A DNA stretch of 64,000 nt, from positions 14,726,274 to 14,790,273 of the forward strand of contig JABAKD010000009.1 in the NCBI GenBank assembly GCA_012845835.1, read 5' to 3'. The stretch is from Undaria pinnatifida. Taxonomy: Eukaryota > Sar > Phaeophyceae > Laminariales > Alariaceae. Positions within the stretch are counted from its first letter, which is position 1; the number at the start of each line of letters is the position of its first letter. The translations under genes and the position numbers were made by a program. Positions 1-12,229 of this stretch are shown piece by piece. The notes beneath the pieces were generated by a model that was given only the letters and a program-made list of their open reading frames with translations, was not told the DNA's origin and searched no databases.

Positions 1-400
1 GACGCTGAAATTTGGCACACGTGTTTTATATTTATTTGCCCATCCCGAGGTGTGACCTCCGGGAGGTTTTTGTTTTCTTTGTTTTTCGCCGAATATATTT
101 GGGCTAAGGTGGTCAATTTTTTCCTAAAATTCTTGACTGACGAAAATTCAGGCAAAAAAAAAAAACATCGGGTGAGGTCTTCACAAGGGCGCATAGAAGA
201 CGTGTGCAAAATATTACGGTCTAAATAAAAAAAACGGCGTGGACATTCGCCGGGGAATAAATTTGAGGTTTTTAACGTGAACCAGCCTGTATACGAGTAG
301 CAAGCTTCTGTTACGAGAGTCCCGGCGCCGATTCCAATGCGCAGCGTGTCCCCTCCGCTGACTACCGGCGCCCCTCTCGCCTTGTCCCACGTCCACGTAG

Positions 401-3400
401 GCGCTCAGCCTGTGGATGAAGAACGTGGAGGAAGAACTCGCCGCCTCGGAGACTCTGGTTGAAGAGATGCAATCAAATTTCGCGTGAGTACCGTATTTAT
501 CTTTTACCGGACGAAACACCCAATCCTGTTCGGGACTTGGCGTGAATATCGCGCCCCGTACAAGACTAAATGGTCGTTGCTACGTGGCAAAAATCGTCGG
601 CGGCACCACGCCAAGGGCAGATTTGGGACGCTGCCGAAGCGTGAACGTCCCATGCATTCGCCACGCTGCAACCCACGAACACTGCGTTCTGTTTCTCCGC
701 CCCCCCCCCCGGCTCGCACGCGTGCCCGCGAAATCGTACGGCTGCACTAAGACTACCCGGCGATTTGTTGCTTTCTGCAGGATGCTGTTACTCGACAGGG
801 TGGGAGGGGAAAGGGGGGTCGTGGCCTATGGCAGCTCGGGACGAACACCCATTTAGGAGCCGCTCGTGCGTGCGCATCTGCTTTGGTGTTGTTGGGGTTA
901 GTTTTGGCGTGAAGGAACCTTTCGAGCTGTCTGTGGTAGACGCTGCCATCTGTGTCACGGGTCAATTCACGGCTATGCCTTGCTGTGCTGTTTTATTGCT
1001 TGACGTGTAGTGCGCGGAAAAATAGCAGATGGGTCGGCTACCTTTGTGGGCAGCACAGGACCGCGCACGTGTTCGTCGTTTTTTAAGCGCGTTCCCGCCC
1101 CCGTCCCGCACCGTGCCCCTTCTTTCTTTATTCCCGCTTTTCTCCGACTTGCCGCGGTCGATCGCAACAGTGGGGCCCTCTCGTACTTCGGGGAGGACCC
1201 TGAGCTTACGCCTCAAGAGTTTTTCACCACTCTCCACTCGTTCATCAAGGTGCGTCGAATTTGACGGGGAGTTTTCACGGGGGGGGGGTGGGGGTGATGA
1301 CGTCCGTGTGGAACAGACGGCACGGAGGTGTTTGGTAGGCCTCGCGCTCGTCAGGTTGGCGCGCGCAACCCTAACGTTATCTTCCTGAAACGTGCCTAAG
1401 GCAGGGGGTTGGTATTATTCCGGAATAAGAGACGTCGCTTTATCGTGGCAGCTGTATTGCGAATTCCTGTGGTCGGTTTCGGGTAATGATCTCGTTTTGA
1501 GGGAATGCTCAAGTATTATTTTTTTGTTTCTTGGCGTACAGCGCAGCCACCCGTGGAGAACCCGTTTCGTTTGTCACGAATTCCACCTCGCCATGCCCGC
1601 GCCTATCTGCAGATTTCTGTTATGGAGGGGTGGTTTATCTCCATTCGTGTGAACACAGAAAGTCACAGCTGGCGTATTTTGTATAGTTTTATACATAATC
1701 TTGTAGTATTGATGAAATTGTCGATGACGTGTCGAAGTACTTGTATAGCGTGTGCGCACATCACGTGAATAACGCCATCCCTTTCCTCTCCCCGCGTGGT
1801 CACACGCCAAACCTGAACGCAAGGCGTTCGATGAGGCGCGGGCGTACGTGGACCGCCAGGCAAAGAAGAAGGAGCAGGAACGCAAGCTCGAGGAAAAGAA
1901 GGCAGCCGCCGCCGCCAAAAAGAAGCGCCTGGAAGAGGAAAAGCGAATCGCCTCCGCAGAACGGCTCCGGGCGGGCTCGGACTCATCCGACCCGATTCCG
2001 TCCGCTGGCGCCACCGCCAAGGCAGCCGGCGACGGCAACGGAGCGCCCGCTGACACGGATCGAACCGGATTGCCGCCTTGGGGGCCGAAGGGGGGTTCGC
2101 GCAAAGCAGGCGCAAATAACGTATCGGGCGGCGACGCCGCTGCTAAGGCCCCCGACGGGACTCCGCCTCCGTGGGCGCTCAAAACTCGACTCAAGCCGCG
2201 GGCGGATAGAACGGCGTCGTCACAGCATCCTAAAGCCGACGCGGGGAAGGATCTGTCGGATCCATCGAAGAGCGATTCGCTGCCGGCGCCGTCTTCAAGT
2301 GCCACGGTTGACACAGTCGACCCCGCGACGGGCGATGGCACAGTAGAGTCACCTGTCACCCCTGCTGCATCTGCGTCTGCTACCGCTGTTGCTGCAGCCG
2401 GTGCTACTGATACCCCTGCTACCCCGGCTCTTGCTGCTGACGAAGAAGCCAAGGCGGGGTCGGGTGGTTCGAAAAAACCTGATGCCGTCGCAGCCGTGTT
2501 TTGCGCTACGAAACCCGAGGCACAGCTGGCGGAGGGCGAGGCTGATGTCCTGTCGGGTGCAGCGACGTCGACGCTGCCGCCAGACAGTGTCAATACGGCC
2601 GGAGAAGCGGTCGTGCAAGACAAATCATCGCCGGAGCCAGCGGTGGACACGGTAGGCTCGGCAGGTGATAATATCCCGGAAGCGTCTCGGGGAGGCGGTA
2701 GTGCGGAACCGCTTCCCTCCGGCGTAACCAAACAGGGGGAAGAGGGCGCGAGCGCGGATGATCTTGCAGACGGGCCGCACGGCGACGACACTGTCTGTGG
2801 CGGCGACAATGCCCCGGAAGCCGCCACGGATGCTGATTCTGTGCCGGCGGAGCAGACGACGAAGGCGACGGTGGCTGCTGACAACAAACCGCTGCTGGAT
2901 TCCGCCGAAACGACTGCCTTCGGCAAGGCGAAAACAGCGGAAGCGACGGACGAAATCGACAGCTCTCAGGGGAAGAGCAGTGTACCGGTAGAGGAGGTGC
3001 CGATCGCCGCCGCGAACGGTGATGCGGAGAAGCTCGCGGAGGCACCAGGTGCTACGAAGGGTCCGGGCAGGAAGGATGAGAACAGAAAGGACGTCAACTC
3101 GGCCGCGGACACCTCGCCCGAGTCGATCGCCGCCGCGAACTGCGATGCAGAGAAGCTCGCGAAGGCAGCAGGTGCTACGAAGGGTCCAGGCAGGAAGGGT
3201 GAGAACGGAAAGGAAGTCGACTCGGCCGCGGACACCTCGCCCGAGTCGGCGGCGGCGCAGGGGGAAGACGGCGCGTGTACTCATGGCGCAACGGAACCAG
3301 TCAAGCCCTCCGAAAACGCTGCAGGCGGGGTTGACAAAGACGGCTCTGCCGACGATGTCGCGCCCGCGATCGACATCACCGAGTCGCCAGTCGACGCGTC

Positions 3401-6400
3401 CGCTGTTGATCAGAATGCTGTGGAGGCGGTGGAGGCTGACAGTTGCTCGGGGCAAGACGAGAGCAACACGGTCGCCGGCCGCGAGAAGGAAGCGGGCGAG
3501 GAGACGCAATCGACTTCGGAAATTGTTCCGCCGTCTGAAGGCGCCGACACCGACAAGACCGATGCCAAGGGTGAAAAAGGCGCCGATCACCTCGGCGAAG
3601 AGCCGCCGCAAGAGGAGGACGGGGGTGCCGTGGCTGGAGACATCGCGGCTGACGACGTCGCGGCAACTTGTTTGGAGGAGCCGGCCGCCTCTGTCGACGG
3701 CTCGCTGGCCGAGCCGCACCCGGAACCTCTGTCCAAAAGCGCGCTCGAAGAGGGCGGTGGTGGCGAGGTTATCGTTGAAGCGCAAGGTGCTGTCAATACC
3801 GGCGCCGCTACAGCGGACGACGTAATCGCTGCAGGCGAAGACTACGCCGGCAAGAAATCGGTGAGCACCCACGAAGGAGACACGGCGGAAGGATCGGGAT
3901 CGGGCAGCGAGGACGGTTCGACGGACGACGACGACGACGGCATCTTGCTTCTGAGGCGGTCCGGGCTCACTCGCGCGGGTGCGACTTCCGACCTGCGCGT
4001 TGACGAGCTGCTGGGAGAGCTCGCCGAGTCTCGTAAGAGCAAACGGGAGGGGTCGAATCAGGAGAAGGTATCGTCGACCCGGTCGCCGTCCTCTCCTCCC
4101 GAACCGGCAACCGAAGCGGTGTCCCCGGACACGGACGAGGGTTCTTCGTCCGTTGCGAAAGGCCGACCGCCGCCGCTGCCACCGGGGGATGAGAACGAGG
4201 CCGACAGCAGAATAGAGGGAGATGGCGTCATGAAGGAGAATCGGGGGGGTGGCCTCTCCCTGGCTGCCAACGGCCCGAGGTTGGGCCCGAAGGGCTGGGC
4301 GCGCGACGGAGGGGGGCGCCTCGTGCGAACGGCTGACGGGGACTCTGCGGATGCAGACGCTTCGCACACGTATGATAACTCGGATGCGGTTACGACTGCT
4401 GATGCGGAGGATGACACGGATGCAGTTGCTATTGCGGAGGTGAATGTTACTTCGGATGCGAAAGCGGATGCGGATGTGATCCCGGATGCAGATGCCCGAG
4501 TGAATGCAAAAGTGGATGTGGAAGTGCATGCAGATGCCGATTTGAAAACAGGTGCGAAAGCCGCAGCGGATGCGAATGCGGAAACGGATCCGGGTGCGGA
4601 TGTGGATGCAAACGCAGATGCGGGTGCGGGACCCCGTGCCGATGCCGCCGCGGACGTGATCGGGAATGCGGATGCCGAAGCGGATGCGGGTGTGGATGAT
4701 GAGGCGAAAGTAGGTGTGGAAGCGGGCGAGGAAGCGGAAGCAGATGCGGGTACCGATGTAAATGCGGAAGAAAATGCGCAAGCGGATGTTAGCGCGGACG
4801 GGGGTGCGATTTTGGGTGCCGATGCGGATGTGATAGCCAATGCGGATGCGGAAGCGGAATTGGGTGTGGCAGCGAATGTTAGCGCGGGTGGGGCTGCGAT
4901 TTTTGATCCCATTGTGGGTGTGATAACGAATGCGGAAGCAGGTGCGGAAGCGGGTGCGGAAACGGATGCTGAAGCGAGTGCTGAAGCGGGTGTGGAAGCG
5001 GGTGCGAACGCGGAAGTGGGACTGAATGCGTGTGCGGAGGTGAATTCGAATGCGGATGCGGGGCGCGAGGAGGAAGGCGGGGCCACCTTGGCCCCGGTTC
5101 GCGTTGGTGAAGAAGACCCTCCGGTGCCGCGAGAAAATGGGCCCGCGCGCGATGTCAGATATAGCTTGGATGGGGGGAGTGCATCCGCTGAGAGCGAGGC
5201 TCCCGCGCCCGAGCCGGTAGCTGAGGAGGCGGCCCCACATATCGAAGTGGCGGCTTCGACGGCAGATGACGCGCCCGCGAATTTGGAGACGTCGCCGCAG
5301 CCGGCGACAACGACGATAAATACCAAAATAAGCGACAACGCACGACCCAAAAATAACTCGAGTTTCATCACCCCCGAGCGCAGCCCACCGAGTCGATTGA
5401 ACAGCGACGACAGCGAGGAGGTCGCCTTCAAGAGAGAGCAGCCATCGCTCCCGGGTCCGGCGGAGAGAAGGTTGGAGCGAAGGCTTGGTGAATCGGCGTT
5501 GCCCGAAGAGCTCGAAGAAGGTGACGCGGGAACGACCCCGGACGCGGCCACGAAACCGACTGTTCATTCGTTGCCCAGCGTCTATGAGGACCTGGCGGAG
5601 GCGTCGTGGGAGAAGAAAGAGGAGGTTGGTCACGACGGCGGCGGTGGCGGCGGTGGCAGTGGCGACGGTGTTGACGGTGCCGATCCGAAAAGCCCGGACG
5701 AAACCGAAGCTCCGTCGGCGGAAAGTCTTGTTCCCCCGGTCGACCGTGTGGCGGAGGTGGAAGTGCGACAGAGCGTGGCGGAGTGTACGTCGCCGCCACC
5801 GATGAGCGGTGGCCCGACGACGGTGGAGGCGACGGAGCGGGGCAAGAAAGAGGACGGCTCGACGGGGGGCCCGTCGCCTCTGGAGAAGGAGCCGGATCCC
5901 GAACCCGAACGGGCGGCACCCGCCTCCGCAAAAGACGGGAAAGGAAAGGGGGCGCCTATCGGGAAGACGCGGAAGATGAGCGCCGCGGCAGCCCGAAAGA
6001 AACGTCGGCATCAGGAGCGGTTAGAGGCGAAGAACAAAGCGTTACTGGAATGCGCCGCCATCGACCAAGTCACGGCGGCGGTGACGGGGGACGTGGTCGT
6101 GTCCTCGCAGCCGGCACCGGTAAGCGATCGACCTGACGGGGACAGTGGCGCCGCCTCCGAGAGTCTGGACGAAGAGAAAAAAGGAGGGCGGGACCAAATC
6201 TCCGAGGGTGAGGCGGGTGGAGGCAGTTGTGGTATCAACGGAGATGTGGGCAGGAGTAGATGTGGTAGCGGCGCCGAGGTTGGACATTCGGACGCAGCCG
6301 ATGACGCCCATCGAGGAACGGGGGAGGGATGTGAAGGCGGGGAGATGGAGGCGGCCACAACGGCCGCGGCGGTAGGGGCGGCCGCGGCAAAAGCAGCAGC

Positions 6401-6518
6401 AGCGGCGGCTGCGTTAGAAGGGAGAAATTCCGAGGATGACTTGCCTTTGCCCAAGCGAAATTCCTCACTGTACACTAGTGGCAACGCTATCACATCTCAG
6501 CCCACGGGTGACTTTTAG
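401..6518 (+). CDS. Formin, C-terminal part of FH2 domain plus very long low-complexity tail (5'-partial)
   Basis: Three exons join in frame: 401-483, 1171-1249 and 1824-6518, with donors GTGAGT at 484 and GTGCGT at 1250, acceptors AG at 399-400, 1169-1170 and 1822-1823, and stop TAG at 6516. The joined start holds helix MKNVEEELAASETLVEEM, then YFGEDPELTPQEFF and the basic-acidic segment AKKKEQERKLEEKK. This is the end of a formin FH2 domain, the dimeric module that nucleates actin filaments and tracks their barbed ends. Earlier exons (FH1, the rest of FH2) lie left of the window. The last exon alone encodes 1,564 residues, most of them Ala/Glu/Asp/Gly-rich and without a recognisable domain; formin tails are usually far shorter. 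Near the end, at about 5970-6050, there is a short Lys/Arg-rich helix. The FH2 call is from recognised motifs; the role of the tail is unknown. Confidence 0.78.
3001..3246 (+). repeat. Two-copy 123-bp tandem repeat in the formin tail
   Basis: The segment starting CGATCGCCGCCGCGAAC at 3001 recurs at 3124. Each unit encodes 41 residues containing DAEKLA, GATKGPGRK and SAADTSPES. The copies differ at scattered positions, so this is an older in-frame duplication. Confidence 0.9.
4345..5065 (+). repeat. Degenerate GCGGATGCx coding repeat (Ala-Asp-rich tail block)
   Basis: For about 720 bp the formin exon is built from variants of a 6- to 12-bp unit, mostly GCGGAT and GCGGGT, encoding strings such as ADADVIPDADA and NADAEADAGVD. 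The reading frame stays open throughout, which suggests selection against stops or recent expansion of an in-frame unit. Confidence 0.85.
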
Positions 6519-7994
6519 TTTGTGTTTTTTTTTAATTGTTTTCGCGCGCGCTCCTCGCGTTGGTAAAGTGAGGGCGTAGCGGCAAGGAGTAATGTCCTTG
6601 ATTTCGTGTTTGTTTTTGATGTGTTGTGACTACTTAGATGACCCAATTATCTGCCACTTCGTGATTTTGTTACGTAGAGTAGTTAGCATTGGAGGGGCAG
6701 AGGGCGGAAAACACCCGCCAGTTACTACGCAGAACGAGGGCGGAGGACGGGACGGGGCGAAGGAAGTACGGGGCGATTCAGGTTGGCCTATTTCTGCTAC
6801 TACCACTGTCTTTGTACTGCTGTCGGGGCAATAGTAGTTTCGCTGGGAACGACGCAGAGTTCCTCCAACACAAGAGTGGTGTGTTGCACGGTGCCGCCCA
6901 CCGCCCTTTGGGTGCAACCATCACAGTTAGTTGTTAAAGATTTTTGCTTTTTTTTACTGATGATGGCGTTTTTGGCGGAGTGCCGAGCGTGTTGAAAGTG
7001 GAATGACAGGAAAATCGGTGTGTAGCTAGTACTGCTAAGTTCGTTGGCGGTGCGTTGTTGCTGCTGCCACGGAGTCACGCCGCTCGGATTGTTGATGGAG
7101 TTAACTGGGTTACAATTATTTATGGCCATGTAAGTGAAAGGGAAGGTTGGGGGGGGTTGGGTTACCCATTCGAAAAGGCGTTTTTGCTTCTTTAGTGGTT
7201 GCTGTGTGTTCTAAACATATGGGGTTACATTTTTTCGGGTGTACTGCAGTGTGCAATAATTTAACCCCCATGTTAGTGCTGCATGACAAAAGGGGTACGT
7301 GCGTGCACTGGGCATACATGCAACCTACTACTACGCTTCTACCCATACCGATACGTACGTCCGAGGACACGCTCTGCGTGCCCCAGGTGTTGGGCATCGG
7401 TTCCCCCCTCCCAGCTATGAATCGCTACAACACAGACAAACTAGTCGGTCGCACGCCGTACTCCTCCTGCTACTTGTTGCTAGGCTCGATTTTTTTTCGT
7501 TCGTTGCAGTACGTTGTATGATAATTGGTCACTTCGCGTGGACACCGCATATATATCACCATGGTCCACCACCAACACCGAACTTTTGTTCGTGTTGCTG
7601 AACCTCCATGCTTGTTGTGCGACGGAGCAAGTGGTCGCGTTGCTTTCATCCTAGAAAGCAAGCAAACCTGTCCACCCAATGAACGTGCTTGCCAATAATG
7701 CTAAGCGTATGCTACTTCACGTTTACTACATCTTTTGGTGTCCAGTACTGCGGTATTATATGAAGGGTTGCTTGATGCCACCTGGAGGCACACGCGCTTA
7801 GACGCATCATGCTGCTGTTGTGGTATATACGTTTGGCTCTTGCTTCGCCCTAATGTCTTCAGAATGCTTGCTACATGGATTTGTACCGAAACACTGAAAG
7901 GACGCAACGCTTGCTTGAGGGGATACCTTTACAGCACTAGCCTATCCGGACGTGGTCGCGCATAAACAGAAACCCAGGGAGGAGTTCAAGCCTA
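6519..7994. other. Intergenic, no gene recognised
   Basis: Downstream of the formin stop there are short AT- and T-rich stretches and only small open frames without family resemblance or consistent exon structure. No RNA gene was recognised. Confidence 0.5.
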
Positions 7995-8370
7995 TTAATA
8001 CGGAATCGAGCAGTTGATGCCGCCGCTTAGAGCGACACAGTGCAGGGCGCTGACCCCCATTTCTTCTGCCAGAACGGTTGGCGCCCGCTTCGAGCAGCAA
8101 CAGCTGCACTTTTTCGAGATGTGGATATCATGGGATAGGTAAGCACGCATGCGTGGGGTGCGGTCACTTCGGTCGGTGGCATTGGGATCGGTACCGGCCC
8201 GCGTCACCAGCACGCGAACGATTCAACGCTGCCTTGCCGCCAGGTCGCAACATGCAGGGCCCGTTCTTCAGGTCCGAATTCAAAGCTGCTTCAGTCATTT
8301 TGGGATGGCAGACTCTGATACACAGACCGGTCGGGATCCGCCCCTCGCACGATTAAAGGCTCGACCATGC
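7995..8370 (-). pseudogene. Ankyrin-repeat gene fragment, frameshifted
   Basis: Read on the minus strand, ankyrin-like pieces follow in order but in different frames: IVRGADPDRS at about 8325-8366, RALHVATWRQGSVES at about 8218-8262, RAGTDPNATDRSDRTP at about 8160-8210, KVQLLLLEAGAN at about 8075-8110, and EEMGVSALHCVALSGG at about 8020-8070. ALH-A, LL-GA-N and D-TPL-like patterns are the signature of ankyrin repeats. At least two frame changes and a stop separate the pieces, so this is probably a dead gene fragment. Undetected introns could explain some of the breaks, but the pieces are too close together for normal introns. Confidence 0.55.
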
Positions 8371-9014
8371 CGAGATTTTGCGTGGATCTGGCGGCCGCGG
8401 TGGGCGGATAGTGTGCCCCAGGGGGTTCGTTTCAGTTCTGCTCCAGCTGCAAGCACGATCTTGCACTGTATGGACGTTTGTTCCGAACACGACGTGAATC
8501 AAATACACTGTTCAGCGTTTGACTGTCGACGGTACGGACCGGATAATAGGAACTACATAATAGTAAGCTGACGTACTTGGAATATTTTTATAAAACATTA
8601 CTAACCGACGGCGACTGCAACGGCAACGGTGAATGGCGAGCTGCGAGCTGAGCTGTTCCCAGTGACTGTAGTCTCTGGCCGCTGTCACGGAGTTATTGCA
8701 ATAGGATGATGTCAAATATTTCTCAACACCCCCCCTCAATGGATGTCGTATCTTCAAATTCAGCTGCAATGCTGCAAACTACTCTCGTTACCCAGAATTT
8801 CCACCGTGGGGTTAACATCTTAACTTATACCTTCTGCGGTAAAATATCGTTCCAACTGGTGCCCTCCTTCACTGATGAGCTTATCAACGCAATAGAATGC
8901 AAGTGTATACTACGAAGTTACTCTGAGTAAAAAAATATCGATCGAAACGAATCAAGGGCCCATTCAAGTTACTCGTTGTGATAACTGCTTTGCAGAAGGC
9001 AACGGAATGGTTTA

Positions 9015-9405
9015 AAGCTTCCGTGGAAGTTTCCGTGAAAGCTTCCATGGAAGATACGGAAGCTTCCAAGAAGGGAAAAAATCCCCAGCTTCCATGGAAG
9101 TAGTGGAAGATGCCGCGGAAGTCGCTTCCACGGAAGCTTCCACGGAAGCTTTAACGAAAGCTTCCACTTCCACGAAAGCTTCCACGAAAGCACTTCCACG
9201 GATTTTAAGGTTTTAGTTCCATGGAAGCAAGCGGCAGCTTCCACGGGAGGTCGGAAGCTCAGCGGCTTCCACGAAAGCTTCCACGAAAGCTTTTCGTGAA
9301 AGCTTCGAAGTAGTTGGAAGCTACATCCACGGAATTTCACGTGTTACTTTCATGGAAGCTTCCGCAGCTTCCACGTAATCTCAGCGGCTTCCATGATAGC
9401 TCCGA
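9015..9405. repeat. GAAGCTTCC palindromic minisatellite, block 1
   Basis: A degenerate unit of about 12 bp, variants of GTGGAAGCTTCC and ACGGAAGCTTCC, is repeated in tandem. Each unit carries self-complementary cores (AAGCTT, TTCCATGGAA), so both strands look alike. All frames give repeat peptides such as FHGSFHGS, which are by-products. Confidence 0.9.
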
Positions 9406-9532
9406 CGGTTATATTTGTATTGTACACCCCTGTTCCTCCAGTAGCGCTTACCACTTTCTCGACAACATGGTTGACGCACACTGTGTACGAGACGAAGGGG
9501 GTTTCACCGTACATTGGTTGTTGCGTTTCATT

Positions 9533-9553
9533 GGGTTAGGGTTAGGGTCAGGG
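9533..9553 (+). repeat. Short interstitial telomere-like tract
   Basis: GGGTTAGGGTTAGGGTCAGGG lies between the two GAAGCTTCC blocks: two perfect TTAGGG steps and one variant. It is too short to tell a healed break from chance. Confidence 0.5.
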
Positions 9554-9587
9554 TATATATAATTTAAAGAGTATGTCAACCACATGC

Positions 9588-10142
9588 CGGAAGCTTTCAC
9601 GGAAGTTTTCATGGCAGTGATTTTTGTTCACGGAATCTATCGCGAAAGTTTCCAATGGGATTGTGTTTTGAAAGCTTCCGTGGAAGAAATTATTATTTAC
9701 TCTTTCTAATTTATTATTTACTTCCACGGAAGCTTTCACGGAAGCTTTCACGGAAGCTTTCGTAGAAGAAAATTTACTTCAACAAAAGCTTCCGTGAAAG
9801 TTTCCGTGAAAGCTTCCGTGGAAGAAAATTTACTTCCACGAAAGTTTCCGTGAAATCTTCTGTGAAAGCTTCCGTGGAAGCAAATATACTTCCACGAAAG
9901 CTTCCGTGAGACCTTCCGTGAAAGCTCCCGTGGAAGCAAATTTACTTCCACGGAAGCTTCCTTGAAAGCTTCCGTGAAAGCTTCCGTGAAAGTCACGGAA
10001 AAACAATTTAATTCCACGAAAATTTCCGTGGTATGTGGAAGTTGCTTCCACGGAATATTCCACGGAAGCTTTCATGGAAGCTTCCGTGGAAGCCGTGGAA
10101 GCTTCCATGGAAGCGATGAAAGCTTCCATGGAAGCTTTTATG
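9588..10142. repeat. GAAGCTTCC palindromic minisatellite, block 2
   Basis: This is the same roughly 12-bp family as at 9015-9405, here dominated by CTTCCGTGAAAG and CTTCCACGGAAG variants, with some unit pairs spaced by AAATTTACTT. It directly abuts the 3' end of the copia element, where an LTR would be expected. Confidence 0.9.
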
Positions 10143-10289
10143 ACCTTCCACTAAAAGTGCAGATAGTGCAGGTGGCCCTGAATACCTTGAGCAGGTAGCG
10201 GTTTCTGTGCTTACCGGGGTACTTGGTGCCGATGTCAGCGAATTAGCCCTCCGTCTTACACGTAGTGGATGGCGATTCTGCCCTCCTTG

Positions 10290-10633
10290 ACTAGCTCCTA
10301 GACAAAGAAGTACCGCACAGCCACGTGTTTGACTTGCGAGCTGTAGGTCCGGTTTCCGGCCACGTACAGACTCGAGGTGTTGTCGGTGCATAGTGGTACA
10401 TGGTCGAAACGCGTGCTGAATTTCAGCTCCTTCATCATGTTTCGAACAGAACACCGCCTCCTCGCTAGCGACGCGGCCGCGAGCTCTTCCTCCGTTGTGG
10501 ACTGCGCCATCAGCCGCTGCATCCCCACCTTGAAGCTCACCGGGGCATTTGAAATGAAGACAATGTATAAATACATTGAATTGCTTCTTCGGATTGCTGC
10601 CCCAGTTTTCGTTGGATCCGAAAAAGCCGTCAA
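10290..10633 (-). pseudogene. Copia RNase H domain remnant
   Basis: The minus-strand frame contains APVSFKVGMQRLMAQSTTEE, then LCTDNTSSLYVAGNRTYSS and VKHVAVRYFFV, the order typical of copia RNase H (substrate loop, D-N-SA motif, H-D/RYFFV end). The preceding RT is in a different frame, so a frameshift lies near 10,600. Further matching codons run to about 10,180 but are interrupted by stops. Confidence 0.8.
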
Positions 10634-10689
10634 CTTGAAACCCTTTTCCTTTTATGTGATGGATAAATCCGCCGTCCCGGCCAGGTACG

Positions 10690-11700
10690 AACCAAAGTAG
10701 ATGTTTTGCCGCCGCCATGTGAGCTTTGGACGGTTTGGGCATCTCTATCGTGAATTCGTTGACGGCGTACAAGATACCATAGCGAGTCACCTTTCCTAGG
10801 TATATTACGCTGCCCGATATCGCCTGGAAACGCTGCTTCTCCTCCTTGCTCAGAAAGGTCTCCTCCGGCTGGTTCAACGAAAGCTCTGTTTCCACAATAA
10901 GTGTGCACGCAGGACTGCAGCTTGCCATGCCGTACCGATCCAGTGGGGATTTGGCGTATTTTTCCTGGGAAATGATAACCGTCCCCTTCTCACGGTTACG
11001 GGTGGGACGCCCATCCCTAGAGTGAGCGACACGTCTCTCATATCCGCCTTTAAGAAACGGTTCATCAGCTTTTGCTTGATCCGCCTGAGTATGGTGAGGT
11101 CGTTTCCAAGAAGTAGAACATCGTCCACGTACAGCAGTGTCAGGATGATGATCTCGTTGCCCTTCAATTAGGTATAGATGCACGGGTCCGAATTGAGACG
11201 TTTGAAGCCGAATTCCACCAGATGTTCATCGATTGTATTCCACCAGTTGGTTGGGCTCTGACGAACGCCGTACAAAATTTTAAGAAGCCTCATGTCCATT
11301 AGAACTCTTTTCTTGTCGAATTTCTCGAACCCTTCGTATCCAGGTGCCATCTTGAGGTAGACTTCCTCCGTGACATCGGCATTCAGAAACGCGGTGTTGT
11401 AGTCTAGCTGCCAGAATTTCAGATTGTATTCCGCCACTATCGCCAGCATCATGCGGATGCCCTCGAGTCTGCAAACGGAGGTAAATGTGCTGCCACAATC
11501 AACGCCAGGCATTTGCCCCCACCCAAGTGCCAACAACGCGTCCCTTTTACAAGTTGTTGGCCTTGACTTTGTATACCCATCGACTGCCGACAATCTTGTG
11601 TTCTGTGGGGACTGCGGCCATCAACAGGAGGGTGCAGACGTTGATCCTTTTTAAGTTTGACACTTCCTTGTCTGAGGCCGCCCTCCACTACGCCTTGGTC
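10690..11700 (-). pseudogene. Copia reverse transcriptase remnant
   Basis: LDYNTAFLNADVTEEVYLKM, then ILYGVRQSPTNWW, and after an in-frame TAA near 11,168 LYVDDVLLLGND (catalytic YVDD at about 11,121-11,132) identify the RT of Ty1/copia elements. A later frameshift near 11,000 precedes KYAKSPLDRYGMASC and VTRYGILYAVNEF. Catalytic motifs remain legible, but the frame is not continuous. Confidence 0.85.
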
Positions 11701-12002
11701 GGTAGATGCATGACTTCTTTGAAAGTGGTATCACTTCCGTGATTCCCCCGCCGAACAGGTTGAACGTTGGTCGTAGTATAAGGGTACTCCACGGCTGAGC
11801 CTGCTCCGTACGTCTCGTGTGCAATATCCGGCGTTCATCTCAGCGTAGAGCTTCAGTCCTCGCAGCTTAGACAACGCCGGCCTGGTGATGATTTGCCGCT
11901 AAGTAGGAAGAATTTGAACGTCTGTTGACGTCACGCTTGGCGAATAATTTTGCTGCAGTACCAGCACGCGTAGCCGCAGGCGTCACTTCCAGGCGCGAAT
12001 GC

Positions 12003-12175
12003 CGCCTCTGTTGGAGCGGCAATGATGCAGCCGGCGATGATGGCTCCCCCCGGTGATATTGGATGCTCCAGATGTTCGAGAACCCCCTTCTGCGGAGCTC
12101 CCTTTGGCGATGCTCCGCCTTGTATGATGCCTCCTTCCAGGATGCCCGCCATCAATGCTCCCTCGAATATAAACC
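12003..12175 (-). repeat. 15-bp degenerate repeat replacing the integrase core
   Basis: After the integrase N-terminal region (HQLAHPKTVDHKGKLP), where the catalytic core should follow, the minus strand reads a five-residue periodicity: GALMA, GILEG, GIIQG, GASPK, GAPQK, GVLEH. Pol-like sequence resumes below about 11,950 (SKLRGLKLYAEMNAG). The insert resembles a pentapeptide-type repeat but is too short to assign to a family. Confidence 0.5.
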
Positions 12176-12229
12176 AGCTGGAGAGGGAGCTTGCCTTTGT
12201 GATCAACCGTCTTCGGGTGAGCAAGCTGG

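Noticed and set aside
2625-6011. 1,128-residue open frame antisense to the formin tail
   Set aside because: It is the mirror of the GC-rich repeat exon, giving Arg/Ile-rich repeats with no domain; the sense frame carries the FH2 connection and valid splice sites.
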